Notes: generated by a model from the letters alone, not told the origin. 64,000 nt of DNA from Desulfovibrio sp. Marseille-P6017 (GCA_900604495.1 UWOR01000004.1:222362-286361); one strand, 5' to 3'; shown: positions 43,488-53,715, numbered from the stretch's first letter. Made by a program: numbers and translations.

Positions 43488-44084
43488 CTATTTAAATGTA
43501 ATTATAATTTCTTCGTATCCTATATTTTTTAATAAATTTGATAAGCTGGTCTTTGTACTTACTTTTATTTCATTTATAAAACCTTCTTCAATTATTTTTT
43601 CTTCATATTCGTCCTTATACTTACTAATATCTGATAAAATTTCATTAGTATCTAATTTATTAAATATAGAATTCTTTACATCATAAACATATAACTTTTC
43701 ATCATCAATGTAATGATCTAGTATTCTACACTGTTCTACTTCTATTTTTATTTTTTTACCTGTATTCTCTACTATATGTATATCTTCTGGTTTGATTCCT
43801 CCATTTATTATTCCTTCATACTTAATAATAAAAGATTGCTCAGTAAAAGGTATTTTTATATCATTTATACTTTTATCCTTTTTTACTGCTACAATATTAC
43901 TATAAGTATACTTTACAGTATTTAAATCTAAAACTTGACTTATCGTAGATAATACTTTTGTATTATCTTCATATTCATTATTTTCATTTATAAATGTTTT
44001 AATAGTAAAACCTAACGTTATTATGAGTATTAAAATGGGTAATAATACAAGTACTTTATTAATTTTTTTCCTTTTTATCAACAA
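43488..44084 (-). CDS. DUF4230 domain protein, membrane-anchored
   Basis: A 198-aa protein with one N-terminal membrane segment (about 10-30) and an extracytoplasmic DUF4230-like domain: LNTVKYTYSNIVAVKKDKS, then IIKYEGIINGGIKPEDIHI and EQCRILDHYIDDEK. The family is widespread and uncharacterised. It is divergent from the pyrophosphatase gene, with under 110 bases between starts. Confidence 0.75.
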   Translation of the reverse strand: MLIKRKKINKVLVLLPILILIITLGFTIKTFINENNEYEDNTKVLSTISQVLDLNTVKYTYSNIVAVKKDKSINDIKIPFTEQSFIIKYEGIINGGIKPEDIHIVENTGKKIKIEVEQCRILDHYIDDEKLYVYDVKNSIFNKLDTNEILSDISKYKDEYEEKIIEEGFINEIKVSTKTSLSNLLKNIGYEEIIITFK

Positions 44085-44192
44085 ATATCTGCCTCCTTTT
44101 GGTATAATATTTAGGAATTAAACTTAGTCTTAACCTATTATCAAAATGATTTTAGTTAATTATATTCACTTTTTTATGAAAGGAGTTTTAAA

Positions 44193-45788
44193 ATGACATT
44201 ATTAGTTTTCGGGCACAAGAATCCAGATACAGATTCAATATGCTCATCAATTTCATTAACATACCTAAAAAATCAATTAGGTGAAAACGCAGTAGCATGC
44301 GCTTTAGGAGAGCCAAGAAAAGAAGCTCAATTTGCTTTAAATTATTTTAAAGTAGATGCTCCTAAAATATTAGATAACGTAAAAATACAAGTTAAGGACT
44401 TAAGCTATGATAAAGTTGAAGCTTTAACTCCATCAGCTTCAGTTTTAGAAGCATATTCTCTTATGAGTGATAAAGGTGTTAAGACTTTACCTGTAGTATC
44501 TGAATGTGGTAAGTTTGAAGGAATAATAACTATGAAAGAAATAGCTGAAAGCCTTCTTCATCAACATTTCAATACTATACACACTTCTATATCAAATATA
44601 TGCAAGAACCTTAATGGTTCAGTCCTTATAAATTGTAACGAAGAAGTAACAGGAAGAGTTGTTACTTTATCATTCAACATGGATACAGTGATGGACTTAT
44701 TATGTGAAGGTGATATCGGTATAGTTGGAAATAGATACGATATGATAGAGTATGCGATAGATACTAAAGTTAAACTTTTAGTTGTTACTGGCGGCACTAC
44801 TATAAGCGAAGAATTATTAGCTCTTGCTAAACAAAATGGTGTTTCTATAATATCAGTTGAAGCTGATACATATAAAACATCAAACATTATAAATCAATGT
44901 AATTACTTAGCAGATATAATAACTAAAGAAAATTTAGTTGTTTTCAATGAAAGTGATTATGCGGATGATGTTAAAGAAACTATGCTAAACACAGACTTTA
45001 GATCTTACCCTGTAGTTGATGATAATAATAACTTCTTAGGATTAGTTTCTAGAGAGCACCTTTTAAATCCAACTAAGAAAAATGTAGTATTAGTTGACCA
45101 CAATGAGGTTGCTCAAAGTGCTGATGGTATAGAACAAGCTAACCTAGTTGAAATAGTTGATCATCATAAGATAGGTGGAATATCTACTGATGTACCTTTA
45201 TCAATAAGAGTTATGCCTGTTGGATGTACTTGTACTATAATCTACAAGATGTTTAAAGAACACAATGTTGAAGTACCTAAACATATTGCTGGATTATTAT
45301 TATCTGCTATATTATCAGATACTTTAATATTTAAATCTCCTACAACTACTGAATTAGACAAAGAAGCTGCTAATGAATTAAGTAAAATAGCTGGTGTTGA
45401 TATGGAAAGCTATGGAATGGAAATGTTCAAATTCGGAACTTCTTTAGACGAATTCAGCATAGAAGAAATCGTAAATATGGACTTTAAAGAATTTAATATG
45501 AGTGGTAAGAGAGTTGGTATAGGTCAAGTATTTACTTTAGATATGGACTCTATATTCGCTAAGCAAGATCAATTCTTATCTTATATAAACTCTACTGAAT
45601 ATGATATGCTAATTCTTGCTATAACTGATATAATACAAGAAGGTTCTTATCTTATATACAAAGCTGAAGATAAGTTAATTTCTGAAGCGTTTAATGTTAC
45701 TGGTGCTCAAGGTGTATTTGCACCAGGTGTAGTTTCAAGAAAGAAACAATTAGTACCAAACTTAACTACTGCAGTTAGAAATATGTAA
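44193..45788 (+). CDS. ppaC: Manganese-dependent inorganic pyrophosphatase with CBS and DRTGG domains
   Basis: Hydrolyses pyrophosphate. This 531-aa enzyme has the family II DHH core split by a regulatory insert: N-terminal FGHKNPDTDSICSSI, a CBS domain (about 70-125), a DRTGG-like domain (about 130-245), a second CBS half, then VLVDHNEVAQ, IVDHHKIGG and the C-terminal DHHA2 domain ending SRKKQLVP. CBS-pyrophosphatases are controlled by AMP, ADP, ATP and diadenosine polyphosphates. Start at 44193 has AAAGGAG. Confidence 0.95.
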   Translation: MTLLVFGHKNPDTDSICSSISLTYLKNQLGENAVACALGEPRKEAQFALNYFKVDAPKILDNVKIQVKDLSYDKVEALTPSASVLEAYSLMSDKGVKTLPVVSECGKFEGIITMKEIAESLLHQHFNTIHTSISNICKNLNGSVLINCNEEVTGRVVTLSFNMDTVMDLLCEGDIGIVGNRYDMIEYAIDTKVKLLVVTGGTTISEELLALAKQNGVSIISVEADTYKTSNIINQCNYLADIITKENLVVFNESDYADDVKETMLNTDFRSYPVVDDNNNFLGLVSREHLLNPTKKNVVLVDHNEVAQSADGIEQANLVEIVDHHKIGGISTDVPLSIRVMPVGCTCTIIYKMFKEHNVEVPKHIAGLLLSAILSDTLIFKSPTTTELDKEAANELSKIAGVDMESYGMEMFKFGTSLDEFSIEEIVNMDFKEFNMSGKRVGIGQVFTLDMDSIFAKQDQFLSYINSTEYDMLILAITDIIQEGSYLIYKAEDKLISEAFNVTGAQGVFAPGVVSRKKQLVPNLTTAVRNM

Positions 45789-45796
45789 TATAAAAT

Positions 45797-45829
45797 AAAA
45801 AAGATGAACTCTAAGAGTTCATCTTTTTT
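45797..45829 (+). terminator. 15-bp perfect terminator after the pyrophosphatase
   Basis: AAAAAAGATGAACTC (45797-45811), a 3-base loop and its complement (45815-45829), followed by T. Confidence 0.88.
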
Positions 45830-46001
45830 TATAAAATACGTTTTATTTGCTTGATTCACTATGATGGTGTAATCAATTAACTGGTTTAACATTAATATTT
45901 CTTTTTGTTTAAATGCGTTTTTGGATTTATCACTTTACTATTCTATACAAAATTCGACATATTGTAAAGATAAAAATCACTATATTTAAAACTTTTTTAA
46001 A

Positions 46002-46526
46002 CTACATTTTTTCTACGTCTGAATAATCCACTCCAAATGTTTCTACTGTAACATTCTTCATTGTTTGAGCTTCTTTTGGCTTGTCCATTCTATCTGTTCT
46101 TGTATTAGCTATTTCATCTACTACATCTAATCCTTCTATAACTCTACCAAAAGATGCATATTCTCTATCTAAATGTGGAGATGTTTGATGCATTATAAAG
46201 AACTGAGAACCTGCTGAGTTAGGATTCATTGTTCTAGCCATTGATAATACTCCTCTTTCATGCTTTAAGTTATTAGTGAATCCATTGTTTGTGAATTCTC
46301 CTTTTATAGAGTATCCTGGTCCACCCATTCCATTTCCATTTGGGCATCCACCTTGTATCATAAATCCTGGTATTACTCTGTGGAATCCAACTCCGTTGTA
46401 ATATCCTTTTTCTATTAAACTTACGAAGTTTTTAACAGTATTTGGAGCTATATTTGGGTATAACTCTGCTACTATCTTCTTTCCATTTTCCATTTCTATA
46501 GTTACTATTGGGTTTTTATTTTCCAT
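46002..46526 (-). CDS. Peptidyl-prolyl cis-trans isomerase (cyclophilin type)
   Basis: A 174-aa cytosolic cyclophilin that speeds proline isomerisation during folding. Motifs: FHRVIPGFMIQGGCPNG, GVLSMARTMNPNSAGSQFFI and YASFGRVIEGLDVVD. The start is placed at ATG 46526, with AAGGAGAATAAC upstream; the frame from 46601 adds 25 residues with no binding site. No signal peptide in this form, so it should stay in the cytosol. Confidence 0.95.
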   Translation of the reverse strand: MENKNPIVTIEMENGKKIVAELYPNIAPNTVKNFVSLIEKGYYNGVGFHRVIPGFMIQGGCPNGNGMGGPGYSIKGEFTNNGFTNNLKHERGVLSMARTMNPNSAGSQFFIMHQTSPHLDREYASFGRVIEGLDVVDEIANTRTDRMDKPKEAQTMKNVTVETFGVDYSDVEKM

Positions 46527-46651
46527 TTTGTTATTCTCCTTCCAAATTGAATTATGTATATCATATATATTATATACTAACATAATAAAAAATAAAGCCA
46601 ATATTCGCCATATAAAAATAAAATTCTAAATCTAATTAATTCTTAAAACTA

Positions 46652-46685
46652 AAAATAGTGTTAAGAATAAACTTAACACTATTTT
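46652..46685 (-). terminator. Terminator after the P-loop ATPase gene
   Basis: AAAATAGTGTTAAG (46652-46665), a 6-base loop and its exact complement (46672-46685). Confidence 0.8.
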
Positions 46686-46703
46686 ATATAATAAAAACAA
46701 AAC

Positions 46704-47312
46704 TTATTTTGTTTTAGTATTCTTATCTTCTTTGTTTAATTGTGGTGTTTCTTTGTAGTCTATTTTTAATAATTCTAATATTTGCTTAGCTCTATCTTTT
46801 GTAGACCCTTTAACTTCTATGAAGTTTATATTTTCAGATTTTAAGAATTGTAATATAGCATCATCTATCTGTAAAGCTATATCCTCTGCTTGCCATCTAA
46901 CACCGTCTTGAACATATCCAAATTCTCTTGGTACATAAACTATCATATCATAGTTTTGAATATCTTCTAATGCAAGAGAATATAAATCTTTTAATATTTC
47001 TATTTCTTTTTTAGTTCTTTCTTTATTTCCTAACATAAATCTTCCATATATGTAAGGTACAAAAGTTGCATAATCTGTAAGAGCATAATCAAAGCTTGAT
47101 AATTCATCTTCTAATTTTTTTTGCCCTAAATATATTCCATATTGTTCAGATATAGTCTCTATCATACCCTTATCTTTTAAGTATTCAGTTGAGTATTCTA
47201 AAGCATATCCTGCATTTAATCCAGCTATTTTCATTTCAACATATAAATGTTGTATTAATGTTGTTTTCCCACATCTTGGACCACCTAAAACGGCGATTCT
47301 TTTAGTTGCCAT
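46704..47312 (-). CDS. P-loop NTPase of the AAA_28/NadR-like kinase type
   Basis: A 202-aa protein with Walker A GGPRCGKTTLIQHL at the N-terminus, a Walker B-like YDMIVYVPREFGY and the segment KGSTKDRAKQILELL near the end. The layout (adenylate-kinase-like fold with a C-terminal KGS..DR motif) is that of AAA_28 and NadR-like kinases, which phosphorylate small molecules. No cognate pathway is nearby, and the substrate is unknown. Confidence 0.75.
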   Translation of the reverse strand: MATKRIAVLGGPRCGKTTLIQHLYVEMKIAGLNAGYALEYSTEYLKDKGMIETISEQYGIYLGQKKLEDELSSFDYALTDYATFVPYIYGRFMLGNKERTKKEIEILKDLYSLALEDIQNYDMIVYVPREFGYVQDGVRWQAEDIALQIDDAILQFLKSENINFIEVKGSTKDRAKQILELLKIDYKETPQLNKEDKNTKTK

Positions 47313-47442
47313 AATTTATATCAACTCCATGTCTGTTTTTGTCATTTTTGAAGAACTTTTATATTATACTAATTTTTCAAATTTTATTCAATACATTTGA
47401 TACAATTCTATTAATTAACATATAATTGTTCATATTATTTGA

Positions 47443-48195
47443 TTACTTTTCTAAATTTAGTAACTTACCTATTTCATATCCCTCTTTGTACATACTTTCA
47501 CAGAATTCTTTATTAAATCTAAGTGTATCTTTGCTTGTAAGTACACTATTTGGTCTAACTATTATTATTTTATCTTCATCTATTTTAGATTTTATATTTT
47601 CTGGCAGCTTATAATCATGTCTAGTTGATATAATTATTATTTTGTCCATATCTTCATCTATCAAAGGCTCTACAAGAGTATTTCTAACTAATCCTCCATC
47701 TAGCTTTTCATTTTCATATAAACCTTCATTTAAATCTTTAATAAATTGTTCTTTTAATGGTAACATACCTTTTGGGTTAAATGGTAAAAGTGAGCTATAC
47801 TTTATAGCATTCAAACATTCCTTCTTATCTAAATTAGATACATCTGTTACTATTTCTTCTATATTTTTATTGCTTATATGTACATAATTTACAAAAAACT
47901 TAGTATCTTTATTATATTTATTATCAAGCTTTTCTAAAGCATTTATAATTTCAGAATTATCCACAGTATTATTTATAATTTTAACTTTATTTTCTGAATT
48001 TTCCTCAATATTTATCCACATATCTTCTAAGTTTTCAACATTGTCTGTGAATACAAAGTATCCATTTATTGATCCTATGGATGTTCCAGATATAGATGCA
48101 AAATTGTTAATCCCTTTATCATTTAATGCTTTTATCACTCCTGCTTGATAAGATCCCTTAGCTCCTCCTCCAGGAAGGCATAATCCTATTCTCAT
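47443..48195 (-). CDS. Patatin-like phospholipase
   Basis: A 250-aa acyl hydrolase. The oxyanion-hole motif is LPGGGAKGSYQAG, the nucleophile elbow is SGTSIGSING and the catalytic Asp lies in LDGGLVRNT, so the Ser-Asp dyad is complete. There is no signal peptide, suggesting a cytosolic or host-delivered lipase. It is 18 bases downstream of an M18 aminopeptidase. Confidence 0.9.
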   Translation of the reverse strand: MRIGLCLPGGGAKGSYQAGVIKALNDKGINNFASISGTSIGSINGYFVFTDNVENLEDMWINIEENSENKVKIINNTVDNSEIINALEKLDNKYNKDTKFFVNYVHISNKNIEEIVTDVSNLDKKECLNAIKYSSLLPFNPKGMLPLKEQFIKDLNEGLYENEKLDGGLVRNTLVEPLIDEDMDKIIIISTRHDYKLPENIKSKIDEDKIIIVRPNSVLTSKDTLRFNKEFCESMYKEGYEIGKLLNLEK

Positions 48196-48213
48196 AGTTA
48201 ATACTCCTTTTCT

Positions 48214-49512
48214 TTATACTTCAAAAAATGTATTAAATGTTTTATATATATCATAATGGTCTTTTACACTACCTAATTCTCTTATTGAGTGCATAGCAAG
48301 TATTGGGCTTCCTATATCTACAGATGGTATATCTATATGAGTAGATGATATAGGACCTATTGTACTTCCTCCTCTTTCATCTGATCTATTTACAAATTCT
48401 TGATAGTCTACATTTGCTTCTTTACATATACATTTATATATTGATGATGAATAAGCATCACTTGTATATGACTGATTTGCATTTATTTTTATTACAGGAC
48501 CTCTTCCAAGGACTGGTCTATTAGTTGGATCATGCTTTTCAGCCATATTAGGATGGGCTCCATGAGCCAAATCTGCAGATATCATAAATGATGAGTACAT
48601 TGATGTAAAAAATTCTTCTCTATCTTTTCCTAATGATATACAAATTCTTTCTAATGTATTTAATAACATATTAGAGTCTGCACCTTGTTTAGTTGAACTA
48701 CCAATCTCTTCATTATCAAATATAGAAATTAAGTTTATACCTTTCTTTCCATTTGCATTTATAAGAGCATGTAAACTTGCATGAGCCATTGATAAGTTGT
48801 CCAATCTTCCTGTCGATATAAATTCTTCATTTATACCCATTAAGCATCCTTTTTCATATTCATATAAAAATAAATCGAAATCTAATATTTCACTCTTTTC
48901 TATATTTAACGCATTAGCTATTTCTTTAATTAATAAGTTATTATTTTCTAATGTGTTATTTATCAATCCAATTAAAGGTAACATATCTTTTTGCTTATTA
49001 TATTTGTATCCCTCATTCACACTTCTATTTAAGTGTATTGCTACATTAGGAATTATACAAATTGGTTTATTTATATTTATAAGTCTTTCTATTGGTTTTA
49101 ATATATTTTCACCCTTTATTACAACTCTACCAGCTATTGATAAAGGCCTATCTAGCCATGTACTTAAAATGGGACCTCCATAGCATTCTGTATTTAGTTT
49201 TAAGTAAGTATTTTCTGCTTTCATTTCAAAATTAGGCTTTATTCTAAATGAAGGTGAATCAGAATGAGAACCTATAATTTTAAATCCTTCTTTTTCTATG
49301 TCTTTAGTATTAATTTTAAAAGCTATTAGTGCAGAAGAATTTTTTGTTATATAGTACTTTCCACCAACTTCTAAATCCCACTTTTCATTTAATTTAATCT
49401 CATTAAATCCATTTTCATCTAAAAGTTTTTTAGATGTATCTACTGCATAAAAAGAGTTTGGGCTTTTATATATATAATCTATTAAATCTTTAGCAAATTC
49501 TTTAGTATTCAC
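48214..49512 (-). CDS. M18 family aminopeptidase
   Basis: A 432-aa zinc aminopeptidase (ApeB/LAP4-like) that removes N-terminal acidic or neutral residues. Metal motifs: GSHSDSPSFRIKP, IFDNEEIGSSTKQGADS and ISADLAHGAHPNMAEKHDP, and the C-terminal DIPSVDIGSPILAMHSIREL. It is full length. It lies 16 bases downstream of pcrA and upstream of the patatin gene, so a three-gene transcript is likely. Confidence 0.94.
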   Translation of the reverse strand: MNTKEFAKDLIDYIYKSPNSFYAVDTSKKLLDENGFNEIKLNEKWDLEVGGKYYITKNSSALIAFKINTKDIEKEGFKIIGSHSDSPSFRIKPNFEMKAENTYLKLNTECYGGPILSTWLDRPLSIAGRVVIKGENILKPIERLININKPICIIPNVAIHLNRSVNEGYKYNKQKDMLPLIGLINNTLENNNLLIKEIANALNIEKSEILDFDLFLYEYEKGCLMGINEEFISTGRLDNLSMAHASLHALINANGKKGINLISIFDNEEIGSSTKQGADSNMLLNTLERICISLGKDREEFFTSMYSSFMISADLAHGAHPNMAEKHDPTNRPVLGRGPVIKINANQSYTSDAYSSSIYKCICKEANVDYQEFVNRSDERGGSTIGPISSTHIDIPSVDIGSPILAMHSIRELGSVKDHYDIYKTFNTFFEV

Positions 49513-49528
49513 AATACCCCTCCTAAAT

Positions 49529-51757
49529 TTATAATAAATCTAATGTTGTATATTCTTTATTTATTGTTTTTAAACCTTGATTATCAAATGCTATTGTAAC
49601 ATCAGTACCTTTCATCATAACTACTGTTCCTACCCCAAATTTAGGATGGTGTACTTTTGATCCTGGTTTAATATCGTCTATATTAGTTTCTTTTCCAGTA
49701 TCCTTAACTGTAGCATTTACTTTCTTAGCAATGGATGATTTTTGTATATTATTCATATACTTTTTAGTATATTTATCTAATATATTATAATTTGCTTTAG
49801 AATAAGTTAATTCGTTATCTGATTGGTTAAGCCTTTCTATACATTCTTTTGGTAATTCTTCCATGAATCTAGATGCTACTGATGGATTAGTTTTACCATA
49901 TAAAGTTCTTTTTTGTGTTAATGTCATATATAACTCTTCTTTTGCTCTAGTTATACCAACATAACAAAGTCTTCTTTCTTCTTCGATATCAGAATCTCTC
50001 ATAGAAGTTATTGCTCTAGATATTGGGAATAGTTTTTCCTCCATTCCTGTTAAGAATACAACTGGAAACTCAAGCCCTTTTGATGTATGTATAGTCATTA
50101 AGGAAACTTTATCATTTTCTTCATCTTCACTAGATTCTGAAGTAAGAGCAACTGTTGTTAAGAATGTTTCTAAATCTTTTTCCTCACTATTTTGTTCAAA
50201 TTCTAATGCTACTGATATAAATTCTTTTAAGTTTTCTATTCTATCTTCTGCCTCTTCTTTTTTACTATCTTTTTGCAACTCATCTATATATCCTGAAGTA
50301 TCTAATACCTTTTCTATTAGCTTACTTACTGGATATACCTCTTTTATTGTTCTTAAAGTACCCATTAAATCAACAAATCCACTTATACTAGCTCTAGCTT
50401 TTGTTGATATATCTGAATTAGTATCTATATCTATAAGTACAGAATATAAACTTTCTTGCTTTAAACTAGCTCTATCTTCTATTTTTTCTATAGTTCTAAG
50501 ACCTATACCTCTTCTAGGTACATTTATTATTCTTTTTAAGGATATATCATCTTGTGGATTTTGTATAACTCTTAAGTATGCAATTAAGTCTTTTATTTCT
50601 TTTCTCTCATAGAATTTAGTTCCACCATAAATATTATATGGTATTTGACTTCTATTTAAAGCATCTTCAACTGGACGTGCCTGAGCATTTGCCCTATAAA
50701 GAACGGCAAAGTCACGATAGTTCCTTCTATCTCTTCTTTTTAATCTTGATATAGTATCTGCTATAAATTCAGCTTCATCAATTTCATCAGACGCAAGTTG
50801 TATCTTTATTAATTCTCCGTCTTTTTGTTCACTCCAAAGTTTTTTTCTTTTTCTTTCTATGTTATTAGATATAACGGTATTTGCAGCATCTAAAATTATT
50901 TGCGTTGATCTATAGTTTTGCTCTAATTTTACCACATGAACATCATCATAATCTTTTTCAAATTCAAGTATATTCCTTATGTCAGCACCTCTCCAACCAT
51001 ATATACTTTGGTCATCATCTCCAACAACACATATGTTTTGATGCTGTCTTGCTAACATTTTTATTAATTCATATTGAGCCTTACTTGTATCTTGATACTC
51101 ATCAACCATTATATATTTAAACCTACTTCTATAAAACTCTAATGTTTCTGGGTCTTCCCTAAATAACTCAACAGTTTTATATATTAAATCATCAAAGTCT
51201 AATGCACTATTTCTTTTTAAACGATCTTGATATAATGCATATATATCTGCTATTTTTGAATTTCTTGCATCATCTCTATATAACTCTTTAAATTTAGCTG
51301 GGCTATATAGCTTATCTTTAGCTCCTGATATAGTACTTATAACTGACTTAGGTTCAAATACCTTATCACTTAAGTTTAATTCTTTTAAACAGTCTTTTAT
51401 TAATGTAACTTGATCCGCACTATCATATATTACAAAACTTCTATTGTATCCTATTCTATTTATTCCTTTTCTAAGTATACGTACACAACAAGAGTGGAAA
51501 GTCGTAATCCACATATCTTTTGTATCAAGATCTGTAATAGTTTCTTCTACCCTTTCCCTCATCTCTGTTGCAGCTTTATTTGTAAATGTTATAGCTAATA
51601 TATTCGCGGCTTGAACATTCTTATCTTCCATTAAATGTGCAATCCTCGTTGTTAAAACTCTTGTTTTACCCGAACCCGCACCTGCTAGTATAAGAACAGG
51701 TCCTTCTGTTTTCTCAACAGCTTCTCTTTGGGCAGGATTTAATGTATCTAAATTCAT
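49529..51757 (-). CDS. pcrA: ATP-dependent DNA helicase PcrA (UvrD/Rep family)
   Basis: A 742-aa SF1A 3'-5' helicase for repair and removal of RecA or RNA polymerase. Motifs: LNPAQREAV, Walker A AGAGSGKTR (24-32), AITFTNKAA, VDEYQDT, VGDDDQSIYGWRGA, LEQNYRS, MTIHTSKGLEFPVVF and GITRAKEELYM. The C-terminus carries the Tudor-like RNA-polymerase-binding motif HPKFGVGTVV. Start at 51757 has TAGGAGGAAT. Confidence 0.97.
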   Translation of the reverse strand: MNLDTLNPAQREAVEKTEGPVLILAGAGSGKTRVLTTRIAHLMEDKNVQAANILAITFTNKAATEMRERVEETITDLDTKDMWITTFHSCCVRILRKGINRIGYNRSFVIYDSADQVTLIKDCLKELNLSDKVFEPKSVISTISGAKDKLYSPAKFKELYRDDARNSKIADIYALYQDRLKRNSALDFDDLIYKTVELFREDPETLEFYRSRFKYIMVDEYQDTSKAQYELIKMLARQHQNICVVGDDDQSIYGWRGADIRNILEFEKDYDDVHVVKLEQNYRSTQIILDAANTVISNNIERKRKKLWSEQKDGELIKIQLASDEIDEAEFIADTISRLKRRDRRNYRDFAVLYRANAQARPVEDALNRSQIPYNIYGGTKFYERKEIKDLIAYLRVIQNPQDDISLKRIINVPRRGIGLRTIEKIEDRASLKQESLYSVLIDIDTNSDISTKARASISGFVDLMGTLRTIKEVYPVSKLIEKVLDTSGYIDELQKDSKKEEAEDRIENLKEFISVALEFEQNSEEKDLETFLTTVALTSESSEDEENDKVSLMTIHTSKGLEFPVVFLTGMEEKLFPISRAITSMRDSDIEEERRLCYVGITRAKEELYMTLTQKRTLYGKTNPSVASRFMEELPKECIERLNQSDNELTYSKANYNILDKYTKKYMNNIQKSSIAKKVNATVKDTGKETNIDDIKPGSKVHHPKFGVGTVVMMKGTDVTIAFDNQGLKTINKEYTTLDLL

Positions 51758-51895
51758 TTTATTCCTCCTATTTGTAAAGTTATAAATATATTTTAATCGA
51801 AAACCATAGTTTATTCAAATTTTAAGTAAGATAGCATATTATAATCATCTCCAATATCTACTTCTTCTAAAATAAAAAGTTATTTAGAATACAAT

Positions 51896-51941
51896 AAAAA
51901 GCTATAATTTATAAAAGTTTTATTATAAATCATAGCTTTTT
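51896..51941 (-). terminator. Terminator of the nik-like operon
   Basis: AAAAAGCTATAATTTATA (51896-51913) pairs with TATAAATCATAGCTTTTT (51924-51941), one mismatch, 16 bases past the stop at 51957. Confidence 0.75.
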
Positions 51942-51956
51942 ATTATATTATTTTAT

Positions 51957-52790
51957 TTAACTTTTAACATGTTCATGATTTTTATCGTGTTCATGGTCAT
52001 GTACGTGAAAATGTTCATGTATATGACTTCCTGTCAACCCATTATCATGATTATGGTCATGTCCGATACCTTCTATATGATCATGAAGATGCTCATGATT
52101 ATGTATATGTGTATGATTATGATTATGTTTTTTATGTTCTTTTTTATTACTATAATATCCATTTTCATATATATCATGATGCATTGCAAACTTAGTTAAA
52201 TCTACTACTCTTGTACAAATTCTATCTACTAATGCTTTTTCATGACTTATAACTATCATCCCTATATTATATTTCTTCACATGTTCAATTACTACATTCC
52301 ATATTTGAGCTTGAGTTATTGCATCAAGCATAGTTGTCATTTCATCTGCTATTAAAAATTTAGTATCCTTCGATAAAGCTCTCAGTACGCAAAACCTTTG
52401 TAGTTCTCCTCCTGATAATTCACTTGGCCATCTATTTAACCATTCATCTTTAATACCCATAGCCTGGATTAGTTCTTTAGATGGTTTAAATGCCTCATTT
52501 ATTATCTTGCTCATCTTCCACTTAGGATTTACTGATTTTTCTGGATGCTGAAATATTAATTGAACAGGATTATACTCTTTTTTATTTTTCTTTTCATAAC
52601 CATCAATTACTACACTTCCACTTTCAGGCTTTTGATAACCTGATAATATTTTTGCTAATGTAGTTTTTCCAAATCCACTTGGAGCAACTAACCCTACTAT
52701 TTCTCCGCTTTTTATTTCAAAATCTATATCTTTTAATATATATCTATCATTACTATACTTAAAGTTTATCCCTTTAGCTCTAAGTTGCAT
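51957..52790 (-). CDS. Nickel/peptide-type ABC transporter ATP-binding protein with His-rich C-terminal tail
   Basis: A 277-aa NikE/OppF-like ATPase. The ABC core (1-205) has a Walker A variant APSGFGKTT (36-44), signature LSGGELQRF and Walker B FLIADEMTTMLD. Residues 216-277 form a tail with 22 His in 62 residues (HNHNHTHIHNHEHLHDH and HIHEHFHVHDHEHD), a clear metal-binding sequence. Histidine tails of this kind occur on nickel and zinc handling proteins; on the ATPase of an importer it could store or sense the cytosolic metal. It overlaps the upstream ATPase gene by 11 bases. Nickel or cobalt is inferred. Confidence 0.88.
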   Translation of the reverse strand: MQLRAKGINFKYSNDRYILKDIDFEIKSGEIVGLVAPSGFGKTTLAKILSGYQKPESGSVVIDGYEKKNKKEYNPVQLIFQHPEKSVNPKWKMSKIINEAFKPSKELIQAMGIKDEWLNRWPSELSGGELQRFCVLRALSKDTKFLIADEMTTMLDAITQAQIWNVVIEHVKKYNIGMIVISHEKALVDRICTRVVDLTKFAMHHDIYENGYYSNKKEHKKHNHNHTHIHNHEHLHDHIEGIGHDHNHDNGLTGSHIHEHFHVHDHEHDKNHEHVKS

Positions 52791-53715
52791 ATAAACATCT
52801 CACCATCCCGTTTCTAACCTCTTTTGAACTCGGTCTTATCATTTTACAATCAGAAGATGATTTATCACATCTATCATAAAATAAACACCCCTTTGGTAAT
52901 TCATTTGGCAAAGGCTGATTTCCCCTTATTGGCTTAAATCCACTTTGAGGCAAAGCCTCATAAAGAGCCTTTGTATATGGGTGTCTAAGATTTTCTCCTT
53001 TATTTTCAAAATCTTTCACACTAGCTATTTCTAAAGTAGTCCCTGCATAAAATATAGCAATTTTATCAGCAATCTTAAGAGCAGCTTCTATATCATGGGT
53101 TATCATAAGCACTGCACATCCACTATTAGCAATCTCTCTAAAGTCTTGTAAAGCTTCATTAAGAGATTTTTCATCTAAACCCGGTGTTGGTTCATCAGCA
53201 ATTATTACTTTTGTATCAGATACCAATGCTGTTGATAAAAGCACCTTTCTAGCCATTCCTCCGGATAACTGAAATGGATAATAGTTATCCACCCTTTTAT
53301 CTAAACCATACTTTTCAAATACTTTTCTTTGAATTTTATTTGAGTTTTTTTTATCTTTTATAGATATTTTTACCTGCTTAGATACTTTCATTAATGGGTC
53401 TAAATAGTTTACTGATTGAGGTATTAAAACTATTTCATTCCCTCTTAATCTCTCTTTATCTATTTGGCTTAATTCTTTACCATTATATATTACAGCTCCC
53501 TCTGTAGTAGCATTATTTGGAAGTATACCAAGTATAGCATGTGCTAATAAGCTCTTTCCAGAACCACTTGATCCCACTACAGCTAATATTTCTCCTTCAC
53601 ACAATTCTACATCCAGATTAGTTATTACTTTTAAATTTCTTCTTCTTAATCCTTTTGTATATTGAGAAAAAGAAACTCCTAAATCTTTAACTTTTAATAT
53701 TGGTTCCTTTTTCAT
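52780..53715 (-). CDS. Nickel/peptide-type ABC transporter ATP-binding protein (NikD/OppD-like)
   Basis: A 311-aa ATPase with Walker A VGSSGSGKSLLA, signature LSGGMARKVLL, Walker B VIIADEPTPGLDE and the C-terminal oligopeptide-transporter domain (LRHPYTKALYEALPQ and a cysteine-bearing RGNQPLPNELPKGCLFYDRC stretch, which in the family can bind an Fe-S cluster). It pairs with the His-tailed ATPase. Only 8 bases separate it from the permease gene. Confidence 0.93.
   Translation of the reverse strand: MKKEPILKVKDLGVSFSQYTKGLRRRNLKVITNLDVELCEGEILAVVGSSGSGKSLLAHAILGILPNNATTEGAVIYNGKELSQIDKERLRGNEIVLIPQSVNYLDPLMKVSKQVKISIKDKKNSNKIQRKVFEKYGLDKRVDNYYPFQLSGGMARKVLLSTALVSDTKVIIADEPTPGLDEKSLNEALQDFREIANSGCAVLMITHDIEAALKIADKIAIFYAGTTLEIASVKDFENKGENLRHPYTKALYEALPQSGFKPIRGNQPLPNELPKGCLFYDRCDKSSSDCKMIRPSSKEVRNGMVRCLYAT

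Noticed and set aside
51969..52199. Plus-strand frame of Met/Ile repeats
   Set aside because: It is the antisense image of the His-rich tail of the ATPase (CAT and GAC codons read as ATG and GTC); not a gene.
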